64,000 bases of DNA, from the NCBI RefSeq assembly GCF_026339995.1, contig NZ_JAPEPT010000006.1, positions 1 through 64,000 of the forward strand, in the 5' to 3' direction. The notes under the pieces are model-generated. The model saw only the letters and a program-made list of their open reading frames with translations. It was not told the DNA's origin and did no database searches. Below are positions 8,901-16,441 of the stretch, piece after piece. Source of the stretch: Streptomyces sp. NBC_01481. Its GTDB lineage: Bacteria; Actinomycetota; Actinomycetes; Streptomycetales; Streptomycetaceae. Made by a program: the position numbers and the translations under genes. The stretch's first letter is position 1. Every line of letters begins with the position of its first letter.

Positions 8901-11900
8901 GACCCGGAACTGCAGAACAAGACGGTCGGCCCCGCCCCCAAGATCAGGCTTGAGGGCGAGAGCGACCCGAAGCGCACGGACGACCAGGCCAAGGCGCTCA
9001 AGGAGAAGCAGTCCGACATCCAGAGCACGGGCCGCGATGACGCGGCCAAGCCGATGGGCGAGGACCAGATCTTCCCCGACGCGCCCCAGGAGCAACTGGT
9101 CGGCGAGGCCTCGGGCGGTCGACGGCGGGGCGGCGGAGGCGACCTGAAGGCCGGGTCCGCGCCCAAGCCCGGCGTCGGTGCGGTCGCCAAGCAGGAGCGC
9201 GGCAGCGAGATCCAGGGAGCCGCGGGCCAGGCCCAGGGCGACCTCGTCGCCAAGGAGAAGGAACAGCAGCAGGGCGAGCAGCAGGCCAAGCAGGAGAAGC
9301 AGACCGAGATCGACCGCGAGGTCGCCCAGAACGCCGAGAAGCAGACGGCCGAGCGCGGCCGAGCGGCTGAGGATGCCCAGCGCGAGCGCGAGAACTGGCG
9401 CACCGAGCAGGACCAGAAGATCGAGGACGCGGACAAGAAGTCCGAGAAGGAACACACCGAGAAGAACAAGGAAATCGTCAAGGCCCGCGACGACAAGGAC
9501 AAGGAGGTCAGCGACCGGAAGGACAAGGACAACGCGCAGATCGACACTGAGCGCGAGAAGGCGGAGAAGGAGGCCGAGAAGAAGAAGGAGGAGGAGAAGC
9601 CTTCTGGAGGCTTCTTCGGCTGGGTCGCCGACAAGGTGAAGAGCGCCTTCAACGCGATCCTCGACGCGGTCACCAAGGTCTTCGACGCGGCGCGCAAGCT
9701 CGTCAACGGCATCATCGACACGTTCAAGGAGTGGGCCAACAAGGCCATCGACTTCGTACGTGACCTCGCGATCAGCGCGATCAATGTGCTGGCGGACGCG
9801 CTGATCGCCATCGGGGACGTGCTGCTCGCGGCCTTCCCGGAGCTGCGGGACAAGTTCCGCAAGGCGATCGAGGGCCTGCGCGACAAGGCGATCGCGGGGG
9901 TCAACGCGCTGGCGGACGGCCTGAAGAAGGCGGTCAACGCGCTGCTCGACGCGCTGGCGGCGGGCCTGAACGCGCTGCTCGACGTCCTTGAGGCGGGCAT
10001 CAAGGCCGTCATCAAGGCCTACCAGGCGGTCATCCTCGGCGCGATCAAGTTCGCCCAGGCAGCGATCGAAGCGCTGGGCAAGTTTGCGGCTCTGGTGGCG
10101 GACATCGCGCCGGACCCGGGCGGCTGGATCGGCAAGGCGGGCAGCTCGGCGAAGTCCGGTATCCAGGACCACCTCTGGGGCGCCATCAAGACCGGCGTGA
10201 AGCGATGGTTCGACACGAAGGTCGAGGGCATCCTCGGCCTGGGCAAGGCCGTCATCAATGTCCTGGTGAAGGGCTGCGTCTCGATCAAGCAGATCGGCAA
10301 GATGGCGTGGGACGCGATCATTGCGTCGCTGCCGATGATGATCGCGTCGCTCGTGATCGAGAAGGTCGTCTCGATGCTGGTGCCGGCCGCGGGGGCGATC
10401 CTCACGATCGTCCAGGGCCTGATGGCGGCGTGGCAGAGCCTGAGCTCGATCCTGAACGCCTTCAGCAAGTTCTGGGCGTACTTGAAGGCGGTGAAGGCAG
10501 GCCCGGCGGCGTGCCTGTTCGCGGAGGCGGTCGCTGCGGGGATCGTGGCGCTGCTCGACTTCATCGCCAACTTCTTGATGATCCGCCTGTCTTCGGCGAC
10601 GAAGGGCGTCGGCAAGCGCCTCAAGGCGATGGCCGAGAAGATCATGAAGGGCCTCAAGAAGACCGGCAAGGGCGCGAAGGAGGCGGCGGGCAACGCGGTG
10701 AACAAGGCGCGGGGCGCGGTGCGCAACGCGGTGGAGTCCTTGAGGAAGCCGACGGGGCCGTCGAAGCCGAAGGGACCGCGGGTCCCGAAGAACCGGTCGA
10801 CGTCGACGGACCGGGGTCCGGGCCGCAGTGCCCCGAAGGACACGGCGCACGACCGCCCGACGAGCAAGACGCCGGACAGCGAGCGGGAGCACCGGCGGGA
10901 GGAGGCGGAGGCGAAGCGGGAGCAGCAGAGGCCGGATGCGCGGCCTGACAGGACTCCCGATCAGAAGCGGGACAAGTCCGGGGCCCAGAGGCCGGACACG
11001 ACGAAGGACAAGTCTCCACAGACGCCGCCCAAGAAGAAGAAAGAGACCGAGGCTCCGAAGCGCCCGAAGCCGCGCAAGCCGAAGTCGCCGCTGGGCAAGG
11101 CCCTCCAGAAGATCAAGGGCAAGGTCAAGTCGGCGCTGAAGAAGGTGCGGAACGCCGGCAAGGCGCTGGGCAAGAAGCTACGCAAGAGCAAGCTGGGCAA
11201 GGCGCTGAAGAACAGCGGCAATAAGATGCGCGACATCTTCAAAAAGAAGCGCGACCGCATGCGCGACGACAAGAAGCAGCGCGCGGACCAGAAGAAGCAG
11301 CGGCAGGACGGCCAAAAGAAGAAGGAGAAGTCCAAGGAGTCCAAGGAGGCTCGCCTTCAGAAGATCATCGCCCGCATCCGTCCAAAGGTCACGAAGCTGC
11401 TCTCGAAGGGCATCAGGCAACCCATTCTGAGGTCCGCCCTCCTCGGCATGCGCGCTTGGTACCGGCTGTCGAATCTCACGACCTCGACCACACGCCCTTT
11501 CAAGACGGAGGCCATGCTCAACCCGGTGGGTACGGTTTCCAAGGCAAACAGGGCACGGCTCGAAAAGATCCTCGACGAGGGTGGCAACAGGGCACAATTG
11601 GAAGAGTCCTTGGGGATCACAGGGTTCGAGGACTGGCTCCTGTTCATGGACGACGCGAACGAGGACGCTTTCATCCAGTCAATGGAGCGACGTATCAAGG
11701 AGCTCTACCGGGCCGACGAGGAGAATCACCGCAACAAGGCCTTGATGACCATTCGCGCGGCAGAGAAAGAGGTACGAAGCGGCCTGCACACGGTCGACGA
11801 GCAAGGGAAGGGTTGGCCCGAGAGCGACGACGAGCGGGCACAGGCGGGCGTCTCGATTTCCGAGAACCAGCAGGTCTCGGAAGGTATGGCCAACGCCTTC

Positions 11901-12419
11901 AAGTTATCCAAGTTCCAGGAGCGGAAAGGCCGACTCAAAGCCAAGACCGAGGAGCCGACGACCGAGGCGCAGTTCGCCTGGGACGACAGGTTCGACAGAA
12001 TCGGCTTCGCCCGAAAGGCCTTGGCCTACAAGCGAGCCGAAGCGCAGGGAACACTCGTCAAACACCCTGCGAAACCTGCCTTCTGGAGCAAGACGTTCAA
12101 GGGTACCGACGAGGAGAGGGAGCAGGCACTCTCGGATGCAGCCCGCATCACGGACATCACAGCCAACTTCCGGCAAGCGGTTCGAGTGCGTGCCCTTGAG
12201 ATCGCAGCGCCCAACAGGAAGCTGCAGGGCGACATCAACGCCAAGCTAAAATCCATGCACGTCGATCATGAAGTTGATCTGCAACTCGGCGGGCTGGACT
12301 CGTTCAAGAACATGTACTTACTGGATGCCACGACCAACACCACGACTGGCACGAAAATCGACACCTTCGTCAACAAGACAGGGAACGGGAATCTGATCAC
12401 CGTACGAGTGATCTGGTAG
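5970..12419 (+). CDS. giant DUF4157 (eCIS core) protein with C-terminal HNH-like nuclease domain, candidate effector
   Basis: A 2149-residue protein. Residues 40-115 are the DUF4157 domain with metalloprotease-like HELLH (H107, E108, H111). Residues 280-1210 are highly charged Glu/Lys/Gln/Arg-rich, low complexity and coiled-coil-prone, with a Gly/Cys-rich break near 810-840. Residues 1212-1564 are long amphipathic to hydrophobic helices, possibly membrane-active or tape-measure-like. Residues 1570-1800 are a Lys/Arg/Pro-rich linker. Residues 1804-2149 form a separate C-terminal domain ending in an HNH-like motif: D2099-H2100, LQLGG at 2104-2108, N2114 in NMYLLD, and N2123. The DNA from about 11380 is lower in G+C and contains TTA codons at 11904 and 12318. 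The following SUKH-type gene looks like its immunity partner. DUF4157 proteins mark eCIS loci; cargo function is inferred. Confidence 0.88.
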   Translation: MSTSHAQDAQTAQAERRRKRKERAKSRTPEPKNIVSGAGQPLDLSVRRELEEQLGHDFSRVRLHTDRDAGTLTELLGADAVAVGQDIFFREGAYRPGTADGQRLLAHELLHTVQNPDGLGALRVGRDLGAVSLPQQAMEREAESAAQAVVRDEEQAPQVEPEPSTPGWLRYATVDADRSRMEQLDPATLVDRLANGVLRSLRGDPADLSGRVRLQLARMSPQLQDSVLDRLEVRLLSNEYDRLLDLAEESETGPVDLRPAEVPEPETDLFELLGVERTQWKRKEEGGRGAKDKRAADSREEQKDARARDEKRGGDRSRAQSDAAAEKDEAARRTEQEDERAQSRQQAAQEQQQEEEKQDQDRQRVDEAADERAQGQAGGAEQAKEERKEQRDREEQDPEQANAPGADKRKRKDDAKKPADGSKQENLDPKAKGQPGPVRPEKVDERAEQRDSALSEHGLHEKDEDEGEPREEEKPLGLEAGADREIGSDEGDRAKGGGSAEPELKPEDYLPDTDLDVSSVPTADNPTATVPTFPTPPPTKAEQVQEQRENDAEEEEDEDAPEAEAKPPGAEMGPVEGEAPQPEGGPAAEAGDRSEKDLQPEKPVDQEVGPDPETEGRQEPEPEAEKQDPEQQQGEQNADGGERDGDEQPDAKSAEDQREERKEQELQDAKARPGAAASAAPNVSSAVTAAAATPPAGAHTERTSAEDRRPSPAARRVADSAKGDHEASSPKSAVPKESGPGAAPSGVVGGSSTAGPSAATGPGGATSAAQAAVSPAAEQAESPGKFGAPAPEGTKAQPEASLEKDGGGCAPPEPAAEKEEGGGSCGGGGGAAPEEKQEEPPDVSGQDPKAAIGTVSKLAPDQAAAAMPGVDAAADKKIGEEQQRLDANPPKRERPSGAPRTQSGPPEAAAPAAEVTGKVEKLGPEDRVEKQKAKGSEKAEGAKPTDNTPPPPAPVADKLTAEEAKNVDAAADAVPTVDPELQNKTVGPAPKIRLEGESDPKRTDDQAKALKEKQSDIQSTGRDDAAKPMGEDQIFPDAPQEQLVGEASGGRRRGGGGDLKAGSAPKPGVGAVAKQERGSEIQGAAGQAQGDLVAKEKEQQQGEQQAKQEKQTEIDREVAQNAEKQTAERGRAAEDAQRERENWRTEQDQKIEDADKKSEKEHTEKNKEIVKARDDKDKEVSDRKDKDNAQIDTEREKAEKEAEKKKEEEKPSGGFFGWVADKVKSAFNAILDAVTKVFDAARKLVNGIIDTFKEWANKAIDFVRDLAISAINVLADALIAIGDVLLAAFPELRDKFRKAIEGLRDKAIAGVNALADGLKKAVNALLDALAAGLNALLDVLEAGIKAVIKAYQAVILGAIKFAQAAIEALGKFAALVADIAPDPGGWIGKAGSSAKSGIQDHLWGAIKTGVKRWFDTKVEGILGLGKAVINVLVKGCVSIKQIGKMAWDAIIASLPMMIASLVIEKVVSMLVPAAGAILTIVQGLMAAWQSLSSILNAFSKFWAYLKAVKAGPAACLFAEAVAAGIVALLDFIANFLMIRLSSATKGVGKRLKAMAEKIMKGLKKTGKGAKEAAGNAVNKARGAVRNAVESLRKPTGPSKPKGPRVPKNRSTSTDRGPGRSAPKDTAHDRPTSKTPDSEREHRREEAEAKREQQRPDARPDRTPDQKRDKSGAQRPDTTKDKSPQTPPKKKKETEAPKRPKPRKPKSPLGKALQKIKGKVKSALKKVRNAGKALGKKLRKSKLGKALKNSGNKMRDIFKKKRDRMRDDKKQRADQKKQRQDGQKKKEKSKESKEARLQKIIARIRPKVTKLLSKGIRQPILRSALLGMRAWYRLSNLTTSTTRPFKTEAMLNPVGTVSKANRARLEKILDEGGNRAQLEESLGITGFEDWLLFMDDANEDAFIQSMERRIKELYRADEENHRNKALMTIRAAEKEVRSGLHTVDEQGKGWPESDDERAQAGVSISENQQVSEGMANAFKLSKFQERKGRLKAKTEEPTTEAQFAWDDRFDRIGFARKALAYKRAEAQGTLVKHPAKPAFWSKTFKGTDEEREQALSDAARITDITANFRQAVRVRALEIAAPNRKLQGDINAKLKSMHVDHEVDLQLGGLDSFKNMYLLDATTNTTTGTKIDTFVNKTGNGNLITVRVIW
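11380..12419 (+). other. C-terminal toxin-like module of the DUF4157 protein (lower G+C, two TTA codons)
   Basis: This covers residues about 1804-2149. The composition shifts from the G+C-rich, Lys-repeat sequence before it: bases 12241-12300 contain 31 G/C in 60. Leucine codons TTA occur at 11904-11906 (L1979) and 12318-12320 (L2117, inside the HNH-like motif). In Streptomyces, TTA is read by the developmentally regulated bldA tRNA, so translation of a complete C-terminus should depend on it. The block plus the next gene has the look of a swappable polymorphic-toxin tip. Confidence 0.7.
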
Positions 12420-12461
12420 ATCAGCGGACCGATCGACGGTCCGACGAAAAGGAGCAACACA

Positions 12462-13007
12462 TTGCCTGCGCACCGCGACCTCGTGGACGCTTTCGAAGGC
12501 GAAGACAACGTCATCACCGTCAAGGCCGATGAGCTGAGCCGGGTCGGAGTGTCCCCTTCGGACGTTCGGAGCCTGTCCCAGATCGGGCTCCCAAAGGAAC
12601 TGGACGGAGTCTTCACCGTCCACACAAGGAGAGTTCCCCAGGCGTTCGCGCTCCACGAGTTCGAGGCCGCGGGTGAGAAGCAAAAGGTTTTCATTCTGGG
12701 TGGTGTTCCGGGCGACGAGAGGTTGCGCTACTTCCTTGACGTGAACGATGGGTACGTCGGCCTCTTCACATTTTTCGATGATGGTCCCGAAGCTGACATC
12801 GTGAACAGCACCGTCGACGACTTCATCGAGTTCCTCCGACTTTTCGGACTGCGCGCAAAGATGCGGCGGGAAGCCTCGGTGGATGAGCTGCGTCAGTACA
12901 CGAGCGACGTTGCTGCCTACCTCAGGGAGCGGGACTCCTTCGCCTTTGAGGAGTCCGACAACTGGTGGTCGTCCGTCCTTGACCGCTTGCAGGAGCAGGA
13001 GGGATAG
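12462..13007 (+). CDS. SUKH-4-type immunity protein
   Basis: A 181-residue protein with the layout of SUKH-superfamily (SUKH-4-like) immunity proteins. It has a SLSQIGLP motif near residues 38-45, a central YFLDVNDGYVGLF strand pair, the FVNSS-like segment IVNSTVDDFIEFLRLFG (about 109-125), and a C-terminal helix with a WW pair (SDNWWSSVLDRL). SUKH proteins neutralise partner toxins, often nucleases or deaminases, by direct binding. The start is TTG 12462, chosen because AAAAGGAG (12447-12454) lies 7 nt upstream. It follows the nuclease-like C-terminus by 42 nt and shares its lower G+C (31 of 60 bases at 12721-12780), consistent with co-transfer as a toxin/immunity pair. Confidence 0.82.
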   Translation: MPAHRDLVDAFEGEDNVITVKADELSRVGVSPSDVRSLSQIGLPKELDGVFTVHTRRVPQAFALHEFEAAGEKQKVFILGGVPGDERLRYFLDVNDGYVGLFTFFDDGPEADIVNSTVDDFIEFLRLFGLRAKMRREASVDELRQYTSDVAAYLRERDSFAFEESDNWWSSVLDRLQEQEG

Positions 13008-13010
13008 CGA

Positions 13011-13676
13011 ATGACCCGTTACGCCGACATACCCAAGCCCATCCGCTCCGGCATCGTCGTCGTCGACCCCGAGCGCGGAACCCCCCAGCGCATCATCGTC
13101 CTCCAGTTCAACCCCGACACCCTCGAACGCTCCCTCGCCCCCCAATCCGCCGGAGGCAGTGGTGACGCCGGCGGTGGAGGAAGCGGAGGGGACCGCAACG
13201 AAGCCCTCCGACTCAAGGGGCCAGCTGAGGAGACATGGAAGTTCACCGCGGAGATCGATGCCACCGATCAGTTCGAGGTCGCCGCGCCCGACGGGATCCA
13301 TCCGCAGCTCGCGACGCTGGAGATGCTGGTGCATCCCACCAGTGCACAGCTGCGCGAAGCCTCCCGCCGGACCCAGAAGGGCACCATCGAGATCAGCCCG
13401 ATCGAGATGCCACTGACCCTCTTCACCTGGGGGAGCAAGCGCGTGATGCCCGTGCGGCTCACCGAACTGTCCATCAACGAGTCGGCGTTCGACGTCAATC
13501 TCAACCCGATCAGGGCGAGCCTCGGCATCGGCATGAAGGTGCTCAGTGTGAGCGATCTGCCCGCCGGGCACCGCGGGGCCGACCTGTATCTCGCACATCT
13601 GGCGCAGAAGGAACGGCTCGCCGCCGCCGCGCGCGGCGGGCGGCTGGCCGAGCTCGGGCTTGGACGGGGGCTGTAG
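13011..13676 (+). CDS. cis7: CIS tube/baseplate adaptor protein (Afp7/Pvc7-like)
   Basis: A 221-residue protein of the contractile-injection-system tube adaptor family. It begins with the PERGTPQRIIVLQFNPDTLERS pattern (only FNP and PDTLERS need be noted), a Gly/Ser-rich insert near 47-60, and then the LKGPAEETWKFTAEID and LHPTSAQLREA-type blocks; SPIEMPLTLFTWG and the closing IRASLGIGMKVL segment are also typical. These proteins join the inner tube to the hub and spike and often pair with a LysM domain, here encoded separately downstream. It starts 3 nt after the immunity gene stop, which shows the toxin/immunity pair sits within the structural operon. Confidence 0.88.
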   Translation: MTRYADIPKPIRSGIVVVDPERGTPQRIIVLQFNPDTLERSLAPQSAGGSGDAGGGGSGGDRNEALRLKGPAEETWKFTAEIDATDQFEVAAPDGIHPQLATLEMLVHPTSAQLREASRRTQKGTIEISPIEMPLTLFTWGSKRVMPVRLTELSINESAFDVNLNPIRASLGIGMKVLSVSDLPAGHRGADLYLAHLAQKERLAAAARGGRLAELGLGRGL

Positions 13677-13679
13677 GAC

Positions 13680-14030
13680 GTGATTGATCCTTATGAGAGT
13701 GCGCTGGACGCGATCCCGGGGGCACATCCGTACCCCCGCACCAGCCGGTACCACGACGCGGAGATCGGCGTGCACCGCCTCGCGGACGGCACCGAAGTGC
13801 GGTACACCAAGCGGCGTTTGCTGCCTCCGCTCAGCGAGGCCGCCGGCGAGACCGCCCCGCACACGGTCAGCAGCGGCGAGCGGCCCGATCATCTCGGGCA
13901 GCGCTACTTCGGCGACCCCGGGCAGTGGTGGCAGATCGCGGACGCCAATCCCGTGCTCGACCCCCAGGAGCTGACCGCCGAGCCGGGGCGGACGATCGAC
14001 ATTCCTCTGCCGGGTGGGTTCCATGGCTGA
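13680..14030 (+). CDS. LysM-domain baseplate protein
   Basis: A 116-residue protein. The C-terminal half (about 60-112) is a LysM-like domain: HTVSSGERPDHLGQRYFGD, then WWQIADANPVLDP and a closing PGRTIDIPLP. In Afp7/T4 gp53-like proteins such a domain helps fasten the hub to the wedges. Here it is a separate gene between the tube adaptor and the hub, so the function is probably split from a usual two-domain protein. The GTG start at 13680 is 3 nt after the previous stop; its stop overlaps the hub gene start. Confidence 0.83.
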   Translation: MIDPYESALDAIPGAHPYPRTSRYHDAEIGVHRLADGTEVRYTKRRLLPPLSEAAGETAPHTVSSGERPDHLGQRYFGDPGQWWQIADANPVLDPQELTAEPGRTIDIPLPGGFHG

Positions 14031-15162
14031 CGAGCCCATCGGGAGCGGGCCCGTCCATCTCACCCTGCACATGGGGCCCAAGCTCACCCGGCCGGTGCCG
14101 GCCGAGGTGGCCGAGGCTCTGTTGTCCGCGCAGATCACCATGACCGCCGGTGAACGGAGCGGGTTCCAGCTCGCCTTCGATCTGACCAAGCGGGGGCTGA
14201 TCACTCAGCGGCTGCTGCCCGAGGGCTACTTCGATCCGAAGACCAGGGTGATCGTCACGACGTCCGTCAAGGGCACGTCGACGGTGATCCTGGACGGGCT
14301 GATCGTGCGGCAGGAAGTCGGCGCCAGCAATCAGCCGGGACAGACCACGCTCACCGTCACTGGTGAGGATCTGACCCTGCTGATGGATCTGGAGGAGCGG
14401 ACGGACCGGTATCCGAATCTCGGCCCCGCACAGCGCGTTGAGCGGATTCTGCGGAGGTACGCGGACTACGGAATCGATCCCTGGATCATCCGTGAGCAGA
14501 TCCATCAGCCGCCCCGCGAGCAGCTGCGCGTCGACTACCAGACCGGCACGGATCTGCAGTATCTGAACGAGCTGGCCCGCGCCAACGGATACACCTTCTA
14601 TCTGGAGCCGGGACCGGGTATCGGCCGGTCCATCGCGTTCTGGGGTCCCGAGCAGCGGCTCGGCCAGCGCCAGCATGCGCTGAACGTCAACATGGACAAC
14701 AACTCCACTGTCGACCAGCTGACGTTCGCCTACGACGGGACGGCCAGGGAAGAGCCCCAGGCCCGCGTCCAGGACCCGCGCACCCGCGACGTGCGGCTGC
14801 TGGCGCAGCCCGACATCAGCCCGCTGCGGCCACCGCTCGGCCTCCGCGCCTCGCCCGCCCTCAAGCGCAAGACCCTTTCCGGTACGGCGAAGAAGGAGCT
14901 GGGGCAGGCCGAGGCCGAGACCCTCGCCAGGGCCGCGACGTCCGCGGACGCGATTTCCGGGTCCGGGTCGCTGGATGTCAACCGGCACGGATATGTCCTG
15001 CGGCCACGGGAGTTGGTGGGGGTGCGCGGCTCGGGCGTGACGTACGACGGCGATTACTACGTCAAGAGCGTGACGCACAACCTCAGGCCCGGCTCGTATC
15101 AGCAGAACTTCACGCTCTCGCGTGAAGGACTGATCGCCCGCAGCAGCACCGTACGACCGTAA
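14023..15162 (+). CDS. cis8: eCIS hub protein (gp27/late-control D-like, VgrG N-terminal half)
   Basis: A 379-residue protein matching the gp27-like hub half of VgrG/Pvc8. It contains the beta-barrel segments GQTTLTVTGEDLTLLMDLEE, the AQRVERILRRYADYGI helix, QTGTDLQYLNELARANGY (about 170-187) and the closing GDYYVKSVTHNLRPGSYQQ. It would form the trimeric hub on which tube and spike sit. I took ATG 14023; a GTG three codons earlier at 14014 is possible. It overlaps the LysM gene by 8 nt. The OB-fold spike is a separate gene 18 nt downstream, so the usual hub-spike fusion is split here. Confidence 0.88.
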   Translation: MADEPIGSGPVHLTLHMGPKLTRPVPAEVAEALLSAQITMTAGERSGFQLAFDLTKRGLITQRLLPEGYFDPKTRVIVTTSVKGTSTVILDGLIVRQEVGASNQPGQTTLTVTGEDLTLLMDLEERTDRYPNLGPAQRVERILRRYADYGIDPWIIREQIHQPPREQLRVDYQTGTDLQYLNELARANGYTFYLEPGPGIGRSIAFWGPEQRLGQRQHALNVNMDNNSTVDQLTFAYDGTAREEPQARVQDPRTRDVRLLAQPDISPLRPPLGLRASPALKRKTLSGTAKKELGQAEAETLARAATSADAISGSGSLDVNRHGYVLRPRELVGVRGSGVTYDGDYYVKSVTHNLRPGSYQQNFTLSREGLIARSSTVRP

Positions 15163-15180
15163 AGACCAGGAGAACTTCGC

Positions 15181-15708
15181 ATGGCTGCAGGACCGAACAA
15201 CCGGTTTCTCGGCAAGTTCCGGGGGCGGGTGATCGACAACAGGGATCCGCTCAAGCTCGGCCGGATCACGGCCCAGGTGCCGGATGTGCTCGGCGACGAG
15301 GCCTCCACCTGGGCGCTGCCGTGTCTGCCGTTCACCGGACGGCAGGCAGGTCAGTACGTCGTGCCCGAGATCGGCGCCGGTGTGTGGATGGAGTTCGAGC
15401 AGGGTGATCCCAGCTTCCCCATCTGGACGGGGAGTTGGTACGGCGACGCCTCCGAGCTGCCGCCGAGGGCGAGCGCCGAGCTGCCCGGCTCTCAGCCGGT
15501 GGTCATCCAGACGCCGGGCGCTCACAAGCTGGTGATGTCGGACGTGCCCGGCGGTACGGGGATTCTCCTTGAGGCCAAGGGCGGCGCGTACATCCAGATC
15601 GACGAGAAGGGCGTGACGATCGGCAACGGCAAGGGGGCGTCGATCGTGCTGATCGGCGACGAGGTCAACATCAACGAGGGCCGGCTGATCGTGCCGAAGA
15701 AGCGATGA
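15181..15708 (+). CDS. eCIS spike protein with OB-fold (gp5/baseplate V-like)
   Basis: A 175-residue protein with an OB-fold in residues 10-95 (FRGRVIDNRDPLKLGRITAQVP, PEIGAGVWMEFEQGDPSFPIW) and a repeating short-strand C-terminus (about 105-170; GAYIQIDEKGVTIGNGKG, EVNINEGR) fitting a stubby triple-stranded beta-helix. This is the spike half of VgrG/Pvc8 that pierces the target and carries the PAAR tip. A CAGGAGAA ribosome site precedes ATG 15181. The stop overlaps the PAAR-like gene by 4 nt (ATGA). Confidence 0.9.
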   Translation: MAAGPNNRFLGKFRGRVIDNRDPLKLGRITAQVPDVLGDEASTWALPCLPFTGRQAGQYVVPEIGAGVWMEFEQGDPSFPIWTGSWYGDASELPPRASAELPGSQPVVIQTPGAHKLVMSDVPGGTGILLEAKGGAYIQIDEKGVTIGNGKGASIVLIGDEVNINEGRLIVPKKR

Positions 15709-16076
15709 GCACAAGGACCAAGGGAACGGGGAGCTACGTGTTGTCGGGGAATCTCGTGAACGGCGGCAGCGTGATCAGCTGCCCGCACGGCGGCCGGGTC
15801 GTGCCCGCCTCCGCCCCGTCGTCCGGCGTCCGGATCGACGGCCATCAAGTGCCCACCGCCGCCGACGTCTTCATCGTCAGCGGCTGCCGCCACACGGTCG
15901 ACGGCGTGTCGCATCCGTGCGCCACCGTCCGCTGGACGCCGCACCGCGACAGCGTGCTCATCGACGGCTCACCCGTGCTGCTGGAGAGCACGTCCGCGCT
16001 CTGCTTCAGCGCCGCGCTGGTGCCGCAGGGCCCGCCGGTGGTCGCCGCGTCGGCGCGGGGGGTGTCGTCGCGATGA
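15705..16076 (+). CDS. cis10: PAAR-like spike-tip protein (Pvc10-like)
   Basis: A 123-residue protein. After a short N-terminus it has GSVISCPHGGRV, then TAADVFIVSGCRHTVDGVSHPCATVRW and SVLIDGSPVLLESTSALCF. The Cys/His pattern (SCPHGG, GCRH, HPC) suggests a metal-binding tip of the PAAR type that sharpens the spike. ATG 15705 overlaps the spike stop as ATGA; a GTG at 15738 preceded by GGGGAG is an alternative that would drop 11 residues. It overlaps the gp25 gene by 4 nt. Confidence 0.8.
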   Translation: MSTRTKGTGSYVLSGNLVNGGSVISCPHGGRVVPASAPSSGVRIDGHQVPTAADVFIVSGCRHTVDGVSHPCATVRWTPHRDSVLIDGSPVLLESTSALCFSAALVPQGPPVVAASARGVSSR

Positions 16077-16441
16077 GGAGCGATATCGCCTTCCCCTTCC
16101 GCACGGACCGGCGGGGACGCACCGCGCACGCGGCGTACGACGAGCATGTGCGCGATCTGATCGAGCAGTTGCTGTTCACCAGCCCCGGTGAGCGCGTGAT
16201 GCGCCCCGACTTCGGCTGTGGGCTGCTCGATCTGGTCTTCACGCCCAACAGCCCCGAACTGGCCTCCGCGCTGGAGCTGTCGGTGCAGGCGTCCCTGCAG
16301 CGCTGGCTGGGTGAACTGATCGAGGTGGAGGCCCTGGACGTGGTGAGCGAGGAGAACGTGGTCAGGGTGTATCTGCGCTACGTGGTGCGCTCCACCGCGA
16401 GCCGGCGCGACGACGTGTTCGAGGGGAGCGGCCCGGCATGA
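16073..16441 (+). CDS. cis9: gp25-like baseplate wedge protein
   Basis: A 122-residue GPW/gp25 family protein, the normal size. It begins MRSDIAFPFRTDRRGRTA and carries the family core DLIEQLLFTSPGERVMRPDFGCGLLDLVF, including the conserved acidic/EPR-like GERVMRPDFG motif. gp25 starts sheath assembly from the baseplate. The open frame extends to 15917, but ATG 16073 is right: it overlaps the PAAR-like stop as ATGA and matches the family N-terminus. The stop overlaps the next ATG by 4 nt. Confidence 0.93.
   Translation: MRSDIAFPFRTDRRGRTAHAAYDEHVRDLIEQLLFTSPGERVMRPDFGCGLLDLVFTPNSPELASALELSVQASLQRWLGELIEVEALDVVSEENVVRVYLRYVVRSTASRRDDVFEGSGPA

Noticed and set aside
6594..10892. Very long open frame (about 1432 codons) on the minus strand
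   Set aside because: Antisense to the low-complexity DUF4157 gene; Leu/Arg repeats reflect the repeated Glu/Lys codons of the real gene.
15917..16072. Upstream extension of the gp25 gene
   Set aside because: The ATG at 16073 overlaps the previous stop in the usual ATGA way and matches the family start.
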